DNA of 64,000 nt from JAFAHD01 sp963772515 (GTDB taxonomy: Bacteria; Vulcanimicrobiota; Vulcanimicrobiia; Eremiobacterales; Eremiobacteraceae), in assembly GCA_963772515.1 (NCBI GenBank), contig CAVYXC010000002.1, positions 124,001 through 188,000 on the forward strand, in the 5' to 3' direction. The notes under the pieces were generated by a model. The model saw only the letters and a list, made by a program, of their open reading frames with translations. It searched no databases and was not told the origin of the DNA. The position numbers and the translations under genes are program-made. Of the stretch, positions 15,630 to 23,935 are shown piece after piece; the first letter of the stretch is position 1; each line of letters opens with the position of its first letter.

Positions 15630-17042
15630 TCAGCGCGCTCGCCGTTCACGCAGACATGCCTCGATGGACGCGCGCCGCAACGGTCCGTACGATTGTAGGA
15701 CTCGGTCGCGTAACGCGCTCGGCAAGGTCGACAAGACGTAGGCCGCGGTCCGCGGAGACTCGCGGTCGAGCGAGGAGCGCACGCCGGCGATCGCCGGATC
15801 GGGTGTCTTGCGCTGACGCTGCGGCCACAGCGTGAAGCCGAAGGCGACGGCCACCAGCGCGATCGCGGCTGCCGGAAGGACGGCGCGCGCGAGCGGTGCC
15901 GAGGCGGCCACGACCGCCGGCTGCGGGCGAGCCGCGAAAGGAACCGACTCGACGACGACATCGTCTCCCGCATCGAGGTCAGCGCCTGCAGCTGCGCGGA
16001 CGAGTGACGCGATGGCGGGCTGATGGCTCGCGTCGGTACGTGCGGCATCCAAGAAGACCGCGACCGACATGCGCACGAGCGCGTCGGCCGCCGTGGTACG
16101 CCGCTCGACGATCGTGTCGTACGCGTAGTGGCGCGTCGTGCGCTCTTTGTCCAGTTTGCGCCCGCTCTCGGTGCCGTTCTCGCGGCCCGTATCGGCGTCC
16201 AAGAGACCGTGCGGCACGACGCGCGTGCTCTGCGTGGATTCCTCGGATCCTGCGCTACGCAGGCTCACGCGCACGATCGCGACGCCTGGGCCAAGCGCCG
16301 CATCGAGCGCGGATTGGACGTTGGATTGGACGCGTGCCTCGCGGCTCGCCGCCCGATCGGGCAGCGCGCCGAGCAGTTCGCCAGAGCCGTCGACGACCGC
16401 GACCTTGTCCGCGCTCAAACCCGGATAGCCCGCCGCCACGAATCGCTTGATGCCGGCGACCGCGACCGCGCTGAGCTGGACGCCCGGCCCAAGGATGAGC
16501 TGCACGCTCGCGCTGGGCGGCGAACGCTCGCCCGAGTCCGCGAAGGCATCGCCCGAGGCGGGCGCGATGACGACGGTCGCATCGGCGACTCCGTCGATGC
16601 GCCGCAAGCCGGCGACCAGATCGCCTTCGATGCCGGCGCGGCGGCGGTCGTCGATGATCTCGGGCGGCGTGAGCGGATTGTCTTGCGCCGCCAACACGTC
16701 CGCCGTCGTCGGCACGTAGCCGTGCGGCAGGTCGGCAAGCGCGAGCCTGACGAGCAAGTCGCGCCGTCGACGCGCCGGCACGTAGAGCTGCGTGTTCTGC
16801 GCATTCGCACTGAACGGCTCGTTCCACAGCGTCAGCGCTTGCTCGACCTCGCTCGCCTGGCGAGGATGCAGCGGCGCGTCGAACAATGGCACCGGCGCGG
16901 CGCTGTGCGCGAGCAGCGCGACGGTCAACACGACCACCGCGACTCCGACGCTCGCGGCCGCGACCGGACGGCGGCGATGGTGCAGCCATATCGTGCAATC
17001 TTCGACGATTCTGGGGACGGACGCCGGCAAGCGCGCCAGCAC
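15630..17042 (-). CDS. fliF: Flagellar MS-ring protein FliF with FliG-like C-terminal tail
   Basis: A 470-residue FliF with a first membrane helix (about 27-47), the YscJ/FliF periplasmic ring-building domains, a variable central region and a second membrane helix (about 385-405). The cytosolic tail of about 60 residues contains ESPRTAAYVLSTLPSALRD. This resembles the EHPQTIA-type helix of the FliG middle domain more than the usual FliG-binding tail of FliF. No fliG lies between fliF and fliH, its usual place. The GTG start at 17042 is three bases after the fliE stop. Confidence 0.88.
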   Translation of the reverse strand: MLARLPASVPRIVEDCTIWLHHRRRPVAAASVGVAVVVLTVALLAHSAAPVPLFDAPLHPRQASEVEQALTLWNEPFSANAQNTQLYVPARRRRDLLVRLALADLPHGYVPTTADVLAAQDNPLTPPEIIDDRRRAGIEGDLVAGLRRIDGVADATVVIAPASGDAFADSGERSPPSASVQLILGPGVQLSAVAVAGIKRFVAAGYPGLSADKVAVVDGSGELLGALPDRAASREARVQSNVQSALDAALGPGVAIVRVSLRSAGSEESTQSTRVVPHGLLDADTGRENGTESGRKLDKERTTRHYAYDTIVERRTTAADALVRMSVAVFLDAARTDASHQPAIASLVRAAAGADLDAGDDVVVESVPFAARPQPAVVAASAPLARAVLPAAAIALVAVAFGFTLWPQRQRKTPDPAIAGVRSSLDRESPRTAAYVLSTLPSALRDRVLQSYGPLRRASIEACLRERRAR

Positions 17043-17045
17043 GGA

Positions 17046-17336
17046 CTACACCTGCGTTTGAAGCAGCGTGGTGATGGCGCCGCTCACGCGCGACGCGGTG
17101 ATCGCGGCCACCTCGAGCGCCACGTCGGCTTTCGCGCGCGCGACGGCGGCTTGCGCGACGCTTCCGCGGCCTATGGCGACTTGTGCGGCCTCGTCATCGG
17201 CGCGCTGCAACGACGAGGCGGCCGCATCGAGCAGCGCTGCGAACGAGGATGCGCCGCCGGGCTGCGGGGCTTGGTCGGGTTCGATCAGCACCGCCGGACG
17301 AAGAGGCGCGACGGGCTCGACGCTTGCGATCATCAC
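17046..17336 (-). CDS. fliE: Flagellar hook-basal body protein FliE
   Basis: A 96-residue protein matching FliE: a variable N-terminus, a FAALLDAAASSL helix, then the conserved end with VARAKADVALE and a final LLQTQV. FliE joins the MS ring to the rod and is an early export substrate. Its start overlaps the flgC stop by four bases, as expected in a flgB-flgC-fliE operon. Confidence 0.9.
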   Translation of the reverse strand: MMIASVEPVAPLRPAVLIEPDQAPQPGGASSFAALLDAAASSLQRADDEAAQVAIGRGSVAQAAVARAKADVALEVAAITASRVSGAITTLLQTQV

Positions 17337-17806
17337 AGCTGCTCGATGTCGATCGCTTCGGTGTCCATCTGTTTGGCGGCTTGCAACGCCGAGACGTCGG
17401 CATCGTACGTGCGGCCCGCCACCACCAGTCCCACCATCTGCGCGATCGGATCGACGTCCGAGACCTCGACGTAACCTTTGTGCGGACCGCTCGCCGGCGC
17501 GAGCGGATTGCTCGGATCCAAGCGATAGGCGGCGACTGACGGCTGCTCGACCAAGCCCGCGAAGCGCACGCCCGCCGGCGTCGCATCGTCGTCAAACGAG
17601 ACGTCGAATTCCGCATCGACAGCGCTCTGCATCGCATCCGAAAAGGAGGCGGACGGCTCGAACATCGCCGTGCGCGCGCGGTAGACCGAGCCATCGGCTT
17701 GCTGCACGTTCGCATTGGCGAGGTTCTGCGCGATGACGTCCATCGACAGACGCTGCGCCGCCATGCCGCTGGCCGCGATGTCAAATGCAGATGCGGCGTC
17801 GGTCAT
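17333..17806 (-). CDS. flgC: Flagellar basal-body rod protein FlgC
   Basis: A 157-residue rod protein with the N-terminal flagellar rod signature (FDIAASGMAAQRLSMDVIAQ, then NLANANV). The C-terminal FlgC-type end is also present (YVEVSDVDPIAQMVGLVVAG, then an ALQAAKQMDTEAIDI helix). It assembles into the proximal rod. It overlaps flgB and fliE by four bases on each side. Confidence 0.93.
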   Translation of the reverse strand: MTDAASAFDIAASGMAAQRLSMDVIAQNLANANVQQADGSVYRARTAMFEPSASFSDAMQSAVDAEFDVSFDDDATPAGVRFAGLVEQPSVAAYRLDPSNPLAPASGPHKGYVEVSDVDPIAQMVGLVVAGRTYDADVSALQAAKQMDTEAIDIEQL

Positions 17807-18120
17807 CGGCGCTCTTCCTCGGCCACGGTGCGAAATTCGCGCAGCATGGCGCGGGTCTGCTGCGTCAACGCGCGATACCAGACCGAGTTCTTGGCGATCG
17901 CACCCATCGCATATTCGACGGTCGACACCGGATCGGCCGTCGACACGTCGCGCATGGCCGACGCAAAGCGCAGTCCTCCGTCGCTGACGTCGGCGCTGAG
18001 CGAGACGTCTCTCGGCTGAAAGCCTGCCGTGCCTACGTTGGCCACGTCCCCGGCGAGCACCGCCGCGCGATATCGTGCGAACTGCATCGCGTCTTCCACC
18101 ATGCGAAGGGCCGTCATCAT
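17803..18120 (-). CDS. flgB: Flagellar basal-body rod protein FlgB
   Basis: A rod protein of 105 residues, short for FlgB (usually about 130). The N-terminal rod motif reads ARYRAAVLAGDVANVGTAGF, a variant of the usual NIANANTPGY pattern. The C-terminal helix includes NSVWYRALTQQTR. Two in-frame ATGs lie at 18120 and 18117, preceded by GGGGAG; the second is better spaced. This is the first gene of the operon, divergent from the secreted protein at 18212. Confidence 0.85.
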   Translation of the reverse strand: MMTALRMVEDAMQFARYRAAVLAGDVANVGTAGFQPRDVSLSADVSDGGLRFASAMRDVSTADPVSTVEYAMGAIAKNSVWYRALTQQTRAMLREFRTVAEEERR

Positions 18121-18211
18121 GCGTCTCCCCGTATTGCTGAATGCGGGCTTAAACCTATACGCAGGATGTGAGCGGGATTGGTCCGGGAGGTGGGCAAACC
18201 ACATAATCGCT

Positions 18212-18667
18212 ATGACCCGCCGTTTGATCTCAACACTCGTATGCGCCGCCACATGCCTGGTGCTCGCCTCGAGCGCTCGCGCCGATGCCAACGACCAGGA
18301 CACCTCGGTACAAGTCCAGCTGCCCAACGGCTTTTGGGCGACGTCGAGCTATGCGATCCCCGGCCCGACTCCGGACACGAAGTACATCATCATCTATCAG
18401 ATGCACATGTCCAACCAGAGCCGCGTATCGCCGCTCAACGTCGACTACAAGGACTTCGTGTTGCGCTCGGACGGCTATGGCAGCGACGACGGATATCATG
18501 TCGATCGCAAGGTGACCGCATCGCTTGTCACCTCCCTCTCAGAGGGCGTGCTTGGGCCAGGCCAAGGGCAGAGCGGCTCGCTGGCGTTTCTCGTCCCGGC
18601 CCCGATGCGCCGTGCCACCTTGTGGTACTACGTCGTCCAGTTCGACGCCACGTATCCATCGTATTAG
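18212..18667 (+). CDS. Secreted protein, DUF4352-like immunoglobulin fold
   Basis: A 151-residue protein with a Sec signal peptide (MTRRLISTLVCAATCLVLAS, cleavage after ARA). The mature part looks like an all-beta domain with the DUF4352/telokin-like layout: an early strand, a DYKDFVLRSDGYG segment and a late GPGQGQSGSLAFLVP strand. Such domains are found in secreted or surface proteins and have no fixed activity. The family assignment is tentative. Confidence 0.65.
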   Translation: MTRRLISTLVCAATCLVLASSARADANDQDTSVQVQLPNGFWATSSYAIPGPTPDTKYIIIYQMHMSNQSRVSPLNVDYKDFVLRSDGYGSDDGYHVDRKVTASLVTSLSEGVLGPGQGQSGSLAFLVPAPMRRATLWYYVVQFDATYPSY

Positions 18668-18726
18668 GCTCGATTGTGTCTTGACGGTCCATGCTGGCCT
18701 TCGGCCGGTAAGCCGATGTAATAAGC

Positions 18727-20514
18727 ATGGAGCACGACCGGCGGGATAATCCGTGGGAGCGCATCGCCGCGCGCCTTGACGAGGCGCTTGACGATGCCCG
18801 CAGCCTCGCCGGACGCTCGGCCACGCCGCGTTCATCGGCCTCCACCGCCAACAAACTGCTCGACCTGCTCGCCCGGGCGCGCAGCGAGGTCCACGCGCGC
18901 GAATTGGAGGCAAGCGTGGCGTCGGCGCGCGCGCAACGACTGCAGAGCGAGCTCGAGACCCAGCGCCGCCGCGCCGACACGCTGGTGCGGATCGGCAAAG
19001 CGATCAATGTCGTGCGCCGGCTCGACCAGCTGCTGCAGCTCATCGTCGATCTCGCGGTCGAAGCAGCCGGTGCAGAGCGCGGATTGATCGTCGTACCCGA
19101 CCAGGCGGGCGGCCGCCAAGAATACAGCGCCGGAGCGAATCTCGACCCGAACACGGTGACGCGCCCGGAGTTCTCGGTCAGCCGCTCGATCATCGAGCGC
19201 GTATTCAAAGAAGGCGCGCCGCTGGTCACGACCGACGCGCAGAACGATCCTGAAGTCAACGCGTCGCCCAGCATCCGTTCGCTGCACATCCGGTCGATCA
19301 ACTGCGTGCCGATCGTCGGCAAAGGCGGCACGATCGGCGTGATCTACGTCGACTCGCGCATCCGCACGGACAGCCTCTTCCAGCACGATCCCGAGCTGTT
19401 GGCGACGATCGCCGATCAGGCGGCGGTCGCGATCGACAACGCGCGTCTGTACGACGACTGGAACCGCAACTTCGAGGACCTCTCGAACATCAAGTCCCAG
19501 ACCGACGAGATCCTCGAATCGATCGCGTCCGGCGTCATCATGCTCGACGGCAACGACACGATCGCGCAGTTCAATCGCGCCGCTGAGATCACGTTCGGGT
19601 TGTCCGCGTCGACGCTCGAGGGCCGGCACGCGCGCATCCTCAACTCATGGCTGCCCGGTTTCACCACCTTGCTCGAGCAGTACAAATCGATTCCCGAAGG
19701 CCGTGCCGAGGTCGAGATGCGCGGCACGCACTTCGTGCGCGGCCCGATCGTGCTGCAATCGACCTTCCTGCGCGTCCACTCGCTGACCGGCGAAGGCGTG
19801 GGCACCGCGGTCGTCCTCAACGACCTCACCGCGCGGCGCAAGCTCGAAGCCGAGAACAAAGCGCAGATCGAGCGCAGCGAACGCGTGGCGCGTTCGTTCG
19901 AGAAGTATCTCGCACCGCACGTGGTGAGCGAGCTGCTGCTCGATCCGGACAACGTGCCGCTCGGCGGCACCCGCCTCACTGCCACGATGCTGTTCGCGGA
20001 TATCCGCGGCTTCACCGAATTGTCCGAGCGCCTCATGCCTGAAGAAGTCGTCGACATGCTCAATCGCTATCTCGCGCCGACGGTCGACGTCGTGCTCGCG
20101 AACCTCGGGTTGTTGGACAAGTACTACGGCGACGGCATCATGGCGGTGTTCGGCGCGCCGCGGCCGGCCGCCGACGACCCCAATCGCGCGGTGCTCGCCG
20201 CGCGCCAGATCCTCGAACAGGTCGAGCTGCTCAACGCGCAGCCCGGCGTGCACTGGCCGCTCTCGGTCAGCATCGGGCTTGCCACCGGCGACGTCGTCGC
20301 CGGCAACATCGGCTCGGAGCGCCGGGTCGAATATACCGTCGTCGGCAGCGCGGTCAATCTGGCGCAGCGCTTACAATCGATCGCCGAGCCGAACCAGATC
20401 CTCGCCGACGCGCGAACCTACGAAAAAGTGCGCGGCCAGGTCGCGGCGACGCGCCGCCAGGCGCGCATCAAAGGGCGCGCCGGCCTCACCACGGTCTACG
20501 TCCTACACGGATAG
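18727..20514 (+). CDS. GAF-PAS adenylate cyclase (class III)
   Basis: A 595-residue soluble signalling protein. After an N-terminal coiled coil (about 40-85) come a GAF domain (about 95-240), a PAS domain (about 260-375), a short linker helix and a class III cyclase domain (about 410-590). Metal-binding aspartates lie in LFADIRGFT (D425) and YYGDGIMAVFG (D469). K465 and the Thr in EYTVVGSAVN are the pair expected for ATP selectivity, and the VNLAQR Asn/Arg transition-state residues are present. It should therefore make cAMP in response to a ligand sensed by GAF or PAS. Confidence 0.92.
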   Translation: MEHDRRDNPWERIAARLDEALDDARSLAGRSATPRSSASTANKLLDLLARARSEVHARELEASVASARAQRLQSELETQRRRADTLVRIGKAINVVRRLDQLLQLIVDLAVEAAGAERGLIVVPDQAGGRQEYSAGANLDPNTVTRPEFSVSRSIIERVFKEGAPLVTTDAQNDPEVNASPSIRSLHIRSINCVPIVGKGGTIGVIYVDSRIRTDSLFQHDPELLATIADQAAVAIDNARLYDDWNRNFEDLSNIKSQTDEILESIASGVIMLDGNDTIAQFNRAAEITFGLSASTLEGRHARILNSWLPGFTTLLEQYKSIPEGRAEVEMRGTHFVRGPIVLQSTFLRVHSLTGEGVGTAVVLNDLTARRKLEAENKAQIERSERVARSFEKYLAPHVVSELLLDPDNVPLGGTRLTATMLFADIRGFTELSERLMPEEVVDMLNRYLAPTVDVVLANLGLLDKYYGDGIMAVFGAPRPAADDPNRAVLAARQILEQVELLNAQPGVHWPLSVSIGLATGDVVAGNIGSERRVEYTVVGSAVNLAQRLQSIAEPNQILADARTYEKVRGQVAATRRQARIKGRAGLTTVYVLHG

Positions 20515-20523
20515 CGGTCTGCC

Positions 20524-21006
20524 GTGATCGCGCGGGTGCTCGTGGCGGTCGGCTGGGCCGCGCTGTTAGGCTTCGCAGCCGGCGCTGGGACGTACGTCAT
20601 CGCTGCGCTGCTCACGCAGCTGCTTGGGCCGGTGTTCTACGCGATGACGCTGACGAGCCATCTTGGCTTCGTGATCCTCTACGGTCTGGGGGGCCTGGTG
20701 ATTTTTGGCGGCGCGTTCCTGATCGGTTACGCGATCTTCTTGCACGGCCGGCCCGTGGCTGCGAGCATGGCGCGCCTGGCAGTCGTCGCGTTCGCAACGC
20801 AACTGCTTGAACTTGGTGCGATCGAAGCCTTCGCGATCCGCGAGCCGCAAAGCCTGACCTGGCCTATCGCGGAGCAGCTCATGCCATTCAACATCGGGCT
20901 TTTCAGGCCGGTCGGGATCTGGGAAGGCAGGCCGGATGCCGCCTTCTTCTGGTTCTCGGCGGCGCTCATCGCACTCGTCGTCGCGTGGCGGGGCCGCGCT
21001 CGCTAA
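20524..21006 (+). CDS. Hypothetical four-helix membrane protein
   Basis: A 160-residue protein of unknown function with hydrophobic segments at about 5-33, 40-75, 80-100 and 138-155. It begins with GTG ten bases after the cyclase stop and probably shares its transcript. A link with the cyclase is possible from position alone. Confidence 0.6.
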   Translation: MIARVLVAVGWAALLGFAAGAGTYVIAALLTQLLGPVFYAMTLTSHLGFVILYGLGGLVIFGGAFLIGYAIFLHGRPVAASMARLAVVAFATQLLELGAIEAFAIREPQSLTWPIAEQLMPFNIGLFRPVGIWEGRPDAAFFWFSAALIALVVAWRGRAR

Positions 21007-21016
21007 AGGCGTAGAC

Positions 21017-21265
21017 CTAGGGCTTACAGCCTTGCGTCTGCCACGACTTGAAGCGCGCGCACATCTCGGGCGTCCAGGTCTCGCCGGTGCCGGGGGGCGG
21101 CATGCTTCCGTCGCTCACCACGGCGTAGATCGCGTCGGCGTGCTGCGTGACCTCGTCGAAGCTGCTGAGGTCCATGCCGTACGCCTCCATGTGCTCGACG
21201 TCGGTGTCGGTGAACATCGGCCGGATGTCGCGCGCGAACGAGAGGGCCGGGTCGTTGCTGCTCAT
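21017..21265 (-). CDS. Small conserved soluble protein (82 aa)
   Basis: An 82-residue protein containing FARDIRPMFTDTDVEHMEAY, an ADAIYAVVSDGSMPPPG loop and a C-terminal MCARFKSWQTQGC. The pattern resembles the 'PMF...SD..MP' layout of short cytochrome-c-like domains, but no CxxCH haem motif is present. I recall similar short proteins only as conserved hypotheticals. It is transcribed alone on the minus strand downstream of rpsI. Confidence 0.6.
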   Translation of the reverse strand: MSSNDPALSFARDIRPMFTDTDVEHMEAYGMDLSSFDEVTQHADAIYAVVSDGSMPPPGTGETWTPEMCARFKSWQTQGCKP

Positions 21266-21320
21266 AGGTGGCGGCTGATTCAGGCAAGCCCGCCCATGCC
21301 CCTGTCAGAAGAAACGACGA

Positions 21321-21344
21321 GGCCCGAGCCGACCGGCCCGGGCC
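21321..21344 (-). terminator. Terminator hairpin after rpsI
   Basis: On the minus strand an 11-base arm GGCCCGGGCCG pairs with CGGCTCGGGCC across a two-base loop with one mismatch. It is followed by a T-rich stretch (TCGTCGTTTCTTCTG). It would end the rplM-rpsI transcript. Confidence 0.55.
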
Positions 21345-21376
21345 ACGAATTTACGAGCGTCACGCTCGGCTTTAGC

Positions 21377-21778
21377 TTACCGTTTGCTGAACTGGAAGCG
21401 TTTGCGGGCGCGTTTGCGGCCGTACTTCTTGGATTCTTTCTCGCGCGGATCGCGCGTGAGCAAGCCTGCCTTGCGCAGCACCGGACGCAACGATTCGTCG
21501 GCCGAGACCAGCGCGCGGGCGATGCCGTGGCGAATCGCTCCGGCCTGGCCGGCAAGGCCTCCCCCAAACGCGTTGACGGTGACGTTGAAGCGCCCGACGC
21601 TGTTGGTCGCGTCGAAAGGCTGGCGCACGATCTGCATAAGCGTCGCGCGGCCGAGATACTTGTCAGCGGGCTTGCCGTTGATCGTGATTTCGCCGGTGCC
21701 CGGCGCGAGGCGCACGCGCACGACGGCGCGCTTGCGCCGGCCGGTGCCGGACGGAACGCTAGGAGCGGTGATGGCCAT
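21377..21778 (-). CDS. rpsI: 30S ribosomal protein S9
   Basis: A 133-residue S9 with family landmarks: GTGRRKRAVVRVRL near the N-terminus, GGGLAGQAGAIRHGIARAL in the middle and the conserved basic end RARKRFQFSKR, whose terminal Arg reaches the P-site tRNA. It directly follows rplM, the standard L13-S9 operon. Confidence 0.97.
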   Translation of the reverse strand: MAITAPSVPSGTGRRKRAVVRVRLAPGTGEITINGKPADKYLGRATLMQIVRQPFDATNSVGRFNVTVNAFGGGLAGQAGAIRHGIARALVSADESLRPVLRKAGLLTRDPREKESKKYGRKRARKRFQFSKR

Positions 21779-22222
21779 CTAGTCTACCTTTATAGGCTGC
21801 GGTAACGGCTGCGGTTTGTGCGCTCCGTGCTCGTGCTCGGCGCCCGCGAACACGCGCAGACGCTTCATGCGCGGCGCGCGCAATTTGTTCAGCGGCAACA
21901 TGCCGCGAACGGCCAACTCGATAAGGCGCTCGGGATGCTTGGCCCGGATGTCGCCGGCGGTCTGCGTGAGCAGCCCGCCCGGATATTGGGTGTGATGTTG
22001 GTACAGCTTCTCGGTCCACTTCTTGCCGGTGAGATGGACCTGGCCCGCATTGACGACGATGACGAAGTCACCACAATCCGCATGCGGCGTGAAATCTGGT
22101 TTGTGCTTGCCGATCAGCACCGCGGCGATCCGCGTGGACAGACGGCCTAGCGTCTGGCCTTTTGCGTCGATGATGAACCACTGCCGTTTGCCGGCATCTT
22201 TGGCCAGGAGCGGGGTGCGCAT
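21779..22222 (-). CDS. rplM: 50S ribosomal protein L13
   Basis: A 147-residue L13 with the expected motifs (WFIIDAKGQTLGRLSTRIA, GDFVIVVNA, VHLTGKKWTEKLYQHHTQYP and AVRGMLPLNKLRAPRMKRL). It binds 23S rRNA domain VI early in assembly. It is the first gene of the rplM-rpsI operon, about 50 bases downstream of a good promoter. Confidence 0.97.
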   Translation of the reverse strand: MRTPLLAKDAGKRQWFIIDAKGQTLGRLSTRIAAVLIGKHKPDFTPHADCGDFVIVVNAGQVHLTGKKWTEKLYQHHTQYPGGLLTQTAGDIRAKHPERLIELAVRGMLPLNKLRAPRMKRLRVFAGAEHEHGAHKPQPLPQPIKVD

Positions 22223-22280
22223 TGAGATTGAGATGTCCTGTCAGAAAGAAACCCTACCCCGGCGGGGAGGGACAACGACA

Positions 22281-22310
22281 ATAATACGCGAGCGCGCCGT
22301 CCGGCGTCAA
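22281..22310 (-). promoter_or_regulatory. Promoter of rplM-rpsI
   Basis: On the minus strand TTGACG (22305-22310) and TATTAT (22281-22286) are separated by 18 bases. This predicts a leader of about 50 bases before the rplM ATG. Confidence 0.65.
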
Positions 22311-22369
22311 GTTTTGCTCATGCTTTCGACGCATGTCCCTCATGGCGGGTTGATGGTTCGATGCTCCGA

Positions 22370-23086
22370 TCACTGCGGCGCTAGCCGCACCGCGTGCCCG
22401 GCGACCTGCCAAAGCGCGAACAGTGCGGCGGCCAAGCCGACGTATGCGGCGGCGATCCCCCATCGCTCTGAGACAGCCATTTGCGAGGTGCGCGACCACA
22501 AAGCATGCGCCACCCAACCGCCGTCAAGCGGCACGATCGGAATCAAGTTGAAGAGGTTGATAAAAAACATCGTCGAGGCAAGCGCAAACCAGAACGGGCT
22601 GCCTGTCTGCGTGCCGATCTCGAAGCACGCCAGCGCTCCGACACCGCCTAGTAATGGGCCCGCGAGCGAGACCAGCGCCGACGCGCTTGAATCGCGCGGT
22701 AGATTTTTGATGGAGACCGCTGCGCCAAGGAACGGGATGAAGATCGGCAAGCTCACCGGCAAGCCGTACGCGCGCGCCGCGATGAAATGCCCCATTTCAT
22801 GCACGAGGATCAGGAGCACGAAGCCGACCGCGAAGGTCCAGCCGAAGACCAACGCCCACGCCCAGATGCTCAGCAGCAGCGTGCCGAACGGCAGCAAGAG
22901 CTTCGCGCCGATGGCGAGCCACTTGAACTTGAGCAACAGCGCGAGCAGCAGCGCGCCGATGCCGACGGCTCCTCCCGTGCGGGCCTTGGCCGGCCGAGGT
23001 TGGAGTTCGAGCGTTTTGTGCTGCGCGAGTCCAGGCGGCAGCAGATGCTGATACTGCGCAAGCGGGTCTGGAGTGGGGTCACTCAT
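22370..23086 (-). CDS. Site-2 protease-type M50 metallopeptidase, membrane
   Basis: A 238-residue intramembrane zinc protease of the M50 family. The zinc site HEMGH (H96, E97, H100) lies in a membrane helix, and the third ligand is in IPIVPLDGG. About six hydrophobic segments are present and there is no PDZ domain, so it is a minimal S2P-like enzyme that cleaves membrane-spanning substrates. The ATG at 23086 is chosen because the upstream extension is poor and runs into the palindromic repeats at 23103-23158. Confidence 0.88.
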   Translation of the reverse strand: MSDPTPDPLAQYQHLLPPGLAQHKTLELQPRPAKARTGGAVGIGALLLALLLKFKWLAIGAKLLLPFGTLLLSIWAWALVFGWTFAVGFVLLILVHEMGHFIAARAYGLPVSLPIFIPFLGAAVSIKNLPRDSSASALVSLAGPLLGGVGALACFEIGTQTGSPFWFALASTMFFINLFNLIPIVPLDGGWVAHALWSRTSQMAVSERWGIAAAYVGLAAALFALWQVAGHAVRLAPQ

Positions 23087-23102
23087 CGCCGGCTTTATTC
23101 GA

Positions 23103-23158
23103 CGGTCGAGTGAATTCGACCGCTCCATGTGACTATGGAATTCGACCGCTACACAGGG
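23103..23158 (+). repeat. Palindromic repeat, double copy (family member 1)
   Basis: Two adjacent copies or half-copies: a palindrome CGGTCGAGTGAATTCGACCG followed by CTCC (23103-23126), then GGAATTCGACCG with the tail CTACACAGGG (23138-23158). The tail supplies the TAG stop of truA on the minus strand. Other copies lie near 29.1, 29.6, 51.6 and 52.8 kb. Confidence 0.75.
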
Positions 23159-23910
23159 TCGTCGTAACGCACGTGCGTGAGATAAAGCCCGTGCGGCGGG
23201 GCTGTCGGACCTGCGCCAACCCGATCGCGAGCCGCGAGTATCGCCTCCATCGCGCCGCCCGCGCGCTTGCCGCGGCCGATGTCGATCAGCGTGCCGACGA
23301 TGATACGCACCATCTGATGCAAGAACGAATCGGCGGTGACCGTCAGCTCGACGAGGTCCTCGCACCGTTCCAACCCCAACCGCTCCACGGTACGGGTCGG
23401 CCGCCCGCGTTCAGGCAGCTCGGCGCAAAACGACGTGAAGTCATGTTCGCCGAGCAACGGAGCACACGCGGCACGCATGATCTCAAGGTCGAGCGCGGCG
23501 CGCACGAACAGCGCACGCCGTTCGCGCAACGGCGACGGCGAGAGACGGTTTAGGATGAGATACTTGTACGTGCGCGCTCGCGCGTCGTAACGCGCGGAAA
23601 AACCAGGCGCGCGTCCGATCGCGCGAAGCACGGCGATGCCCTCACCGCGCAACATGCCGGTGAGCGCGAGCGGCATGCGTTCGACCGGGCCCTCGTACGA
23701 CGTGTCAAAGCTGACGACTTGACCGCTGGCATGCACGCCGGCGTCGGTGCGCCCGGCTCCGACGATCTGCACGGGATGGCCGCACAGCGTCGTGAGCGCG
23801 CGCTCGAGCTCGCCGGCGACCGTGCGCAGCGACGTCTGGCGCTGGAATCCGTGGAACAGCGTGCCGTCATACTCGACGACCAGAGAGATATAAAGGTATT
23901 GAACGTGTTC
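23149..23910 (-). CDS. truA: tRNA pseudouridine synthase A, no canonical start codon
   Basis: The translated frame covers a full TruA: LVVEYDGTLFHGFQRQTSLR at the N-terminus, the catalytic Asp in GAGRTDAGVHA, then FLHQMVRIIVGTLIDIGRG. TruA makes pseudouridine at positions 38-40 of tRNA anticodon stems. The frame opens after a TAA near 23918 and has no ATG, GTG or TTG before the conserved start of the fold; only CTG or ATC codons are available near 23890. A non-standard start, or a sequence error here, is likely. The 5' end is therefore approximate. Confidence 0.85.
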   Translation of the reverse strand, partial: EHVQYLYISLVVEYDGTLFHGFQRQTSLRTVAGELERALTTLCGHPVQIVGAGRTDAGVHASGQVVSFDTSYEGPVERMPLALTGMLRGEGIAVLRAIGRAPGFSARYDARARTYKYLILNRLSPSPLRERRALFVRAALDLEIMRAACAPLLGEHDFTSFCAELPERGRPTRTVERLGLERCEDLVELTVTADSFLHQMVRIIVGTLIDIGRGKRAGGAMEAILAARDRVGAGPTAPPHGLYLTHVRYDDPV

Positions 23911-23935
23911 AGTTTAGAACAGCCGAGGGAGAACT

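Noticed and set aside
18680..18726. tRNA or riboswitch before the cyclase
   Set aside because: Only a small GGCC-TTC-GGCC hairpin is visible; there is no cloverleaf and no known riboswitch core.
21017..21265. Cytochrome c domain
   Set aside because: The general pattern is similar, but there is no CxxCH haem-binding motif.
23103..23158. CRISPR-like repeats
   Set aside because: Only one and a half palindromic units at this site, without regular spacers or cas genes; better explained as a dispersed REP-type family.
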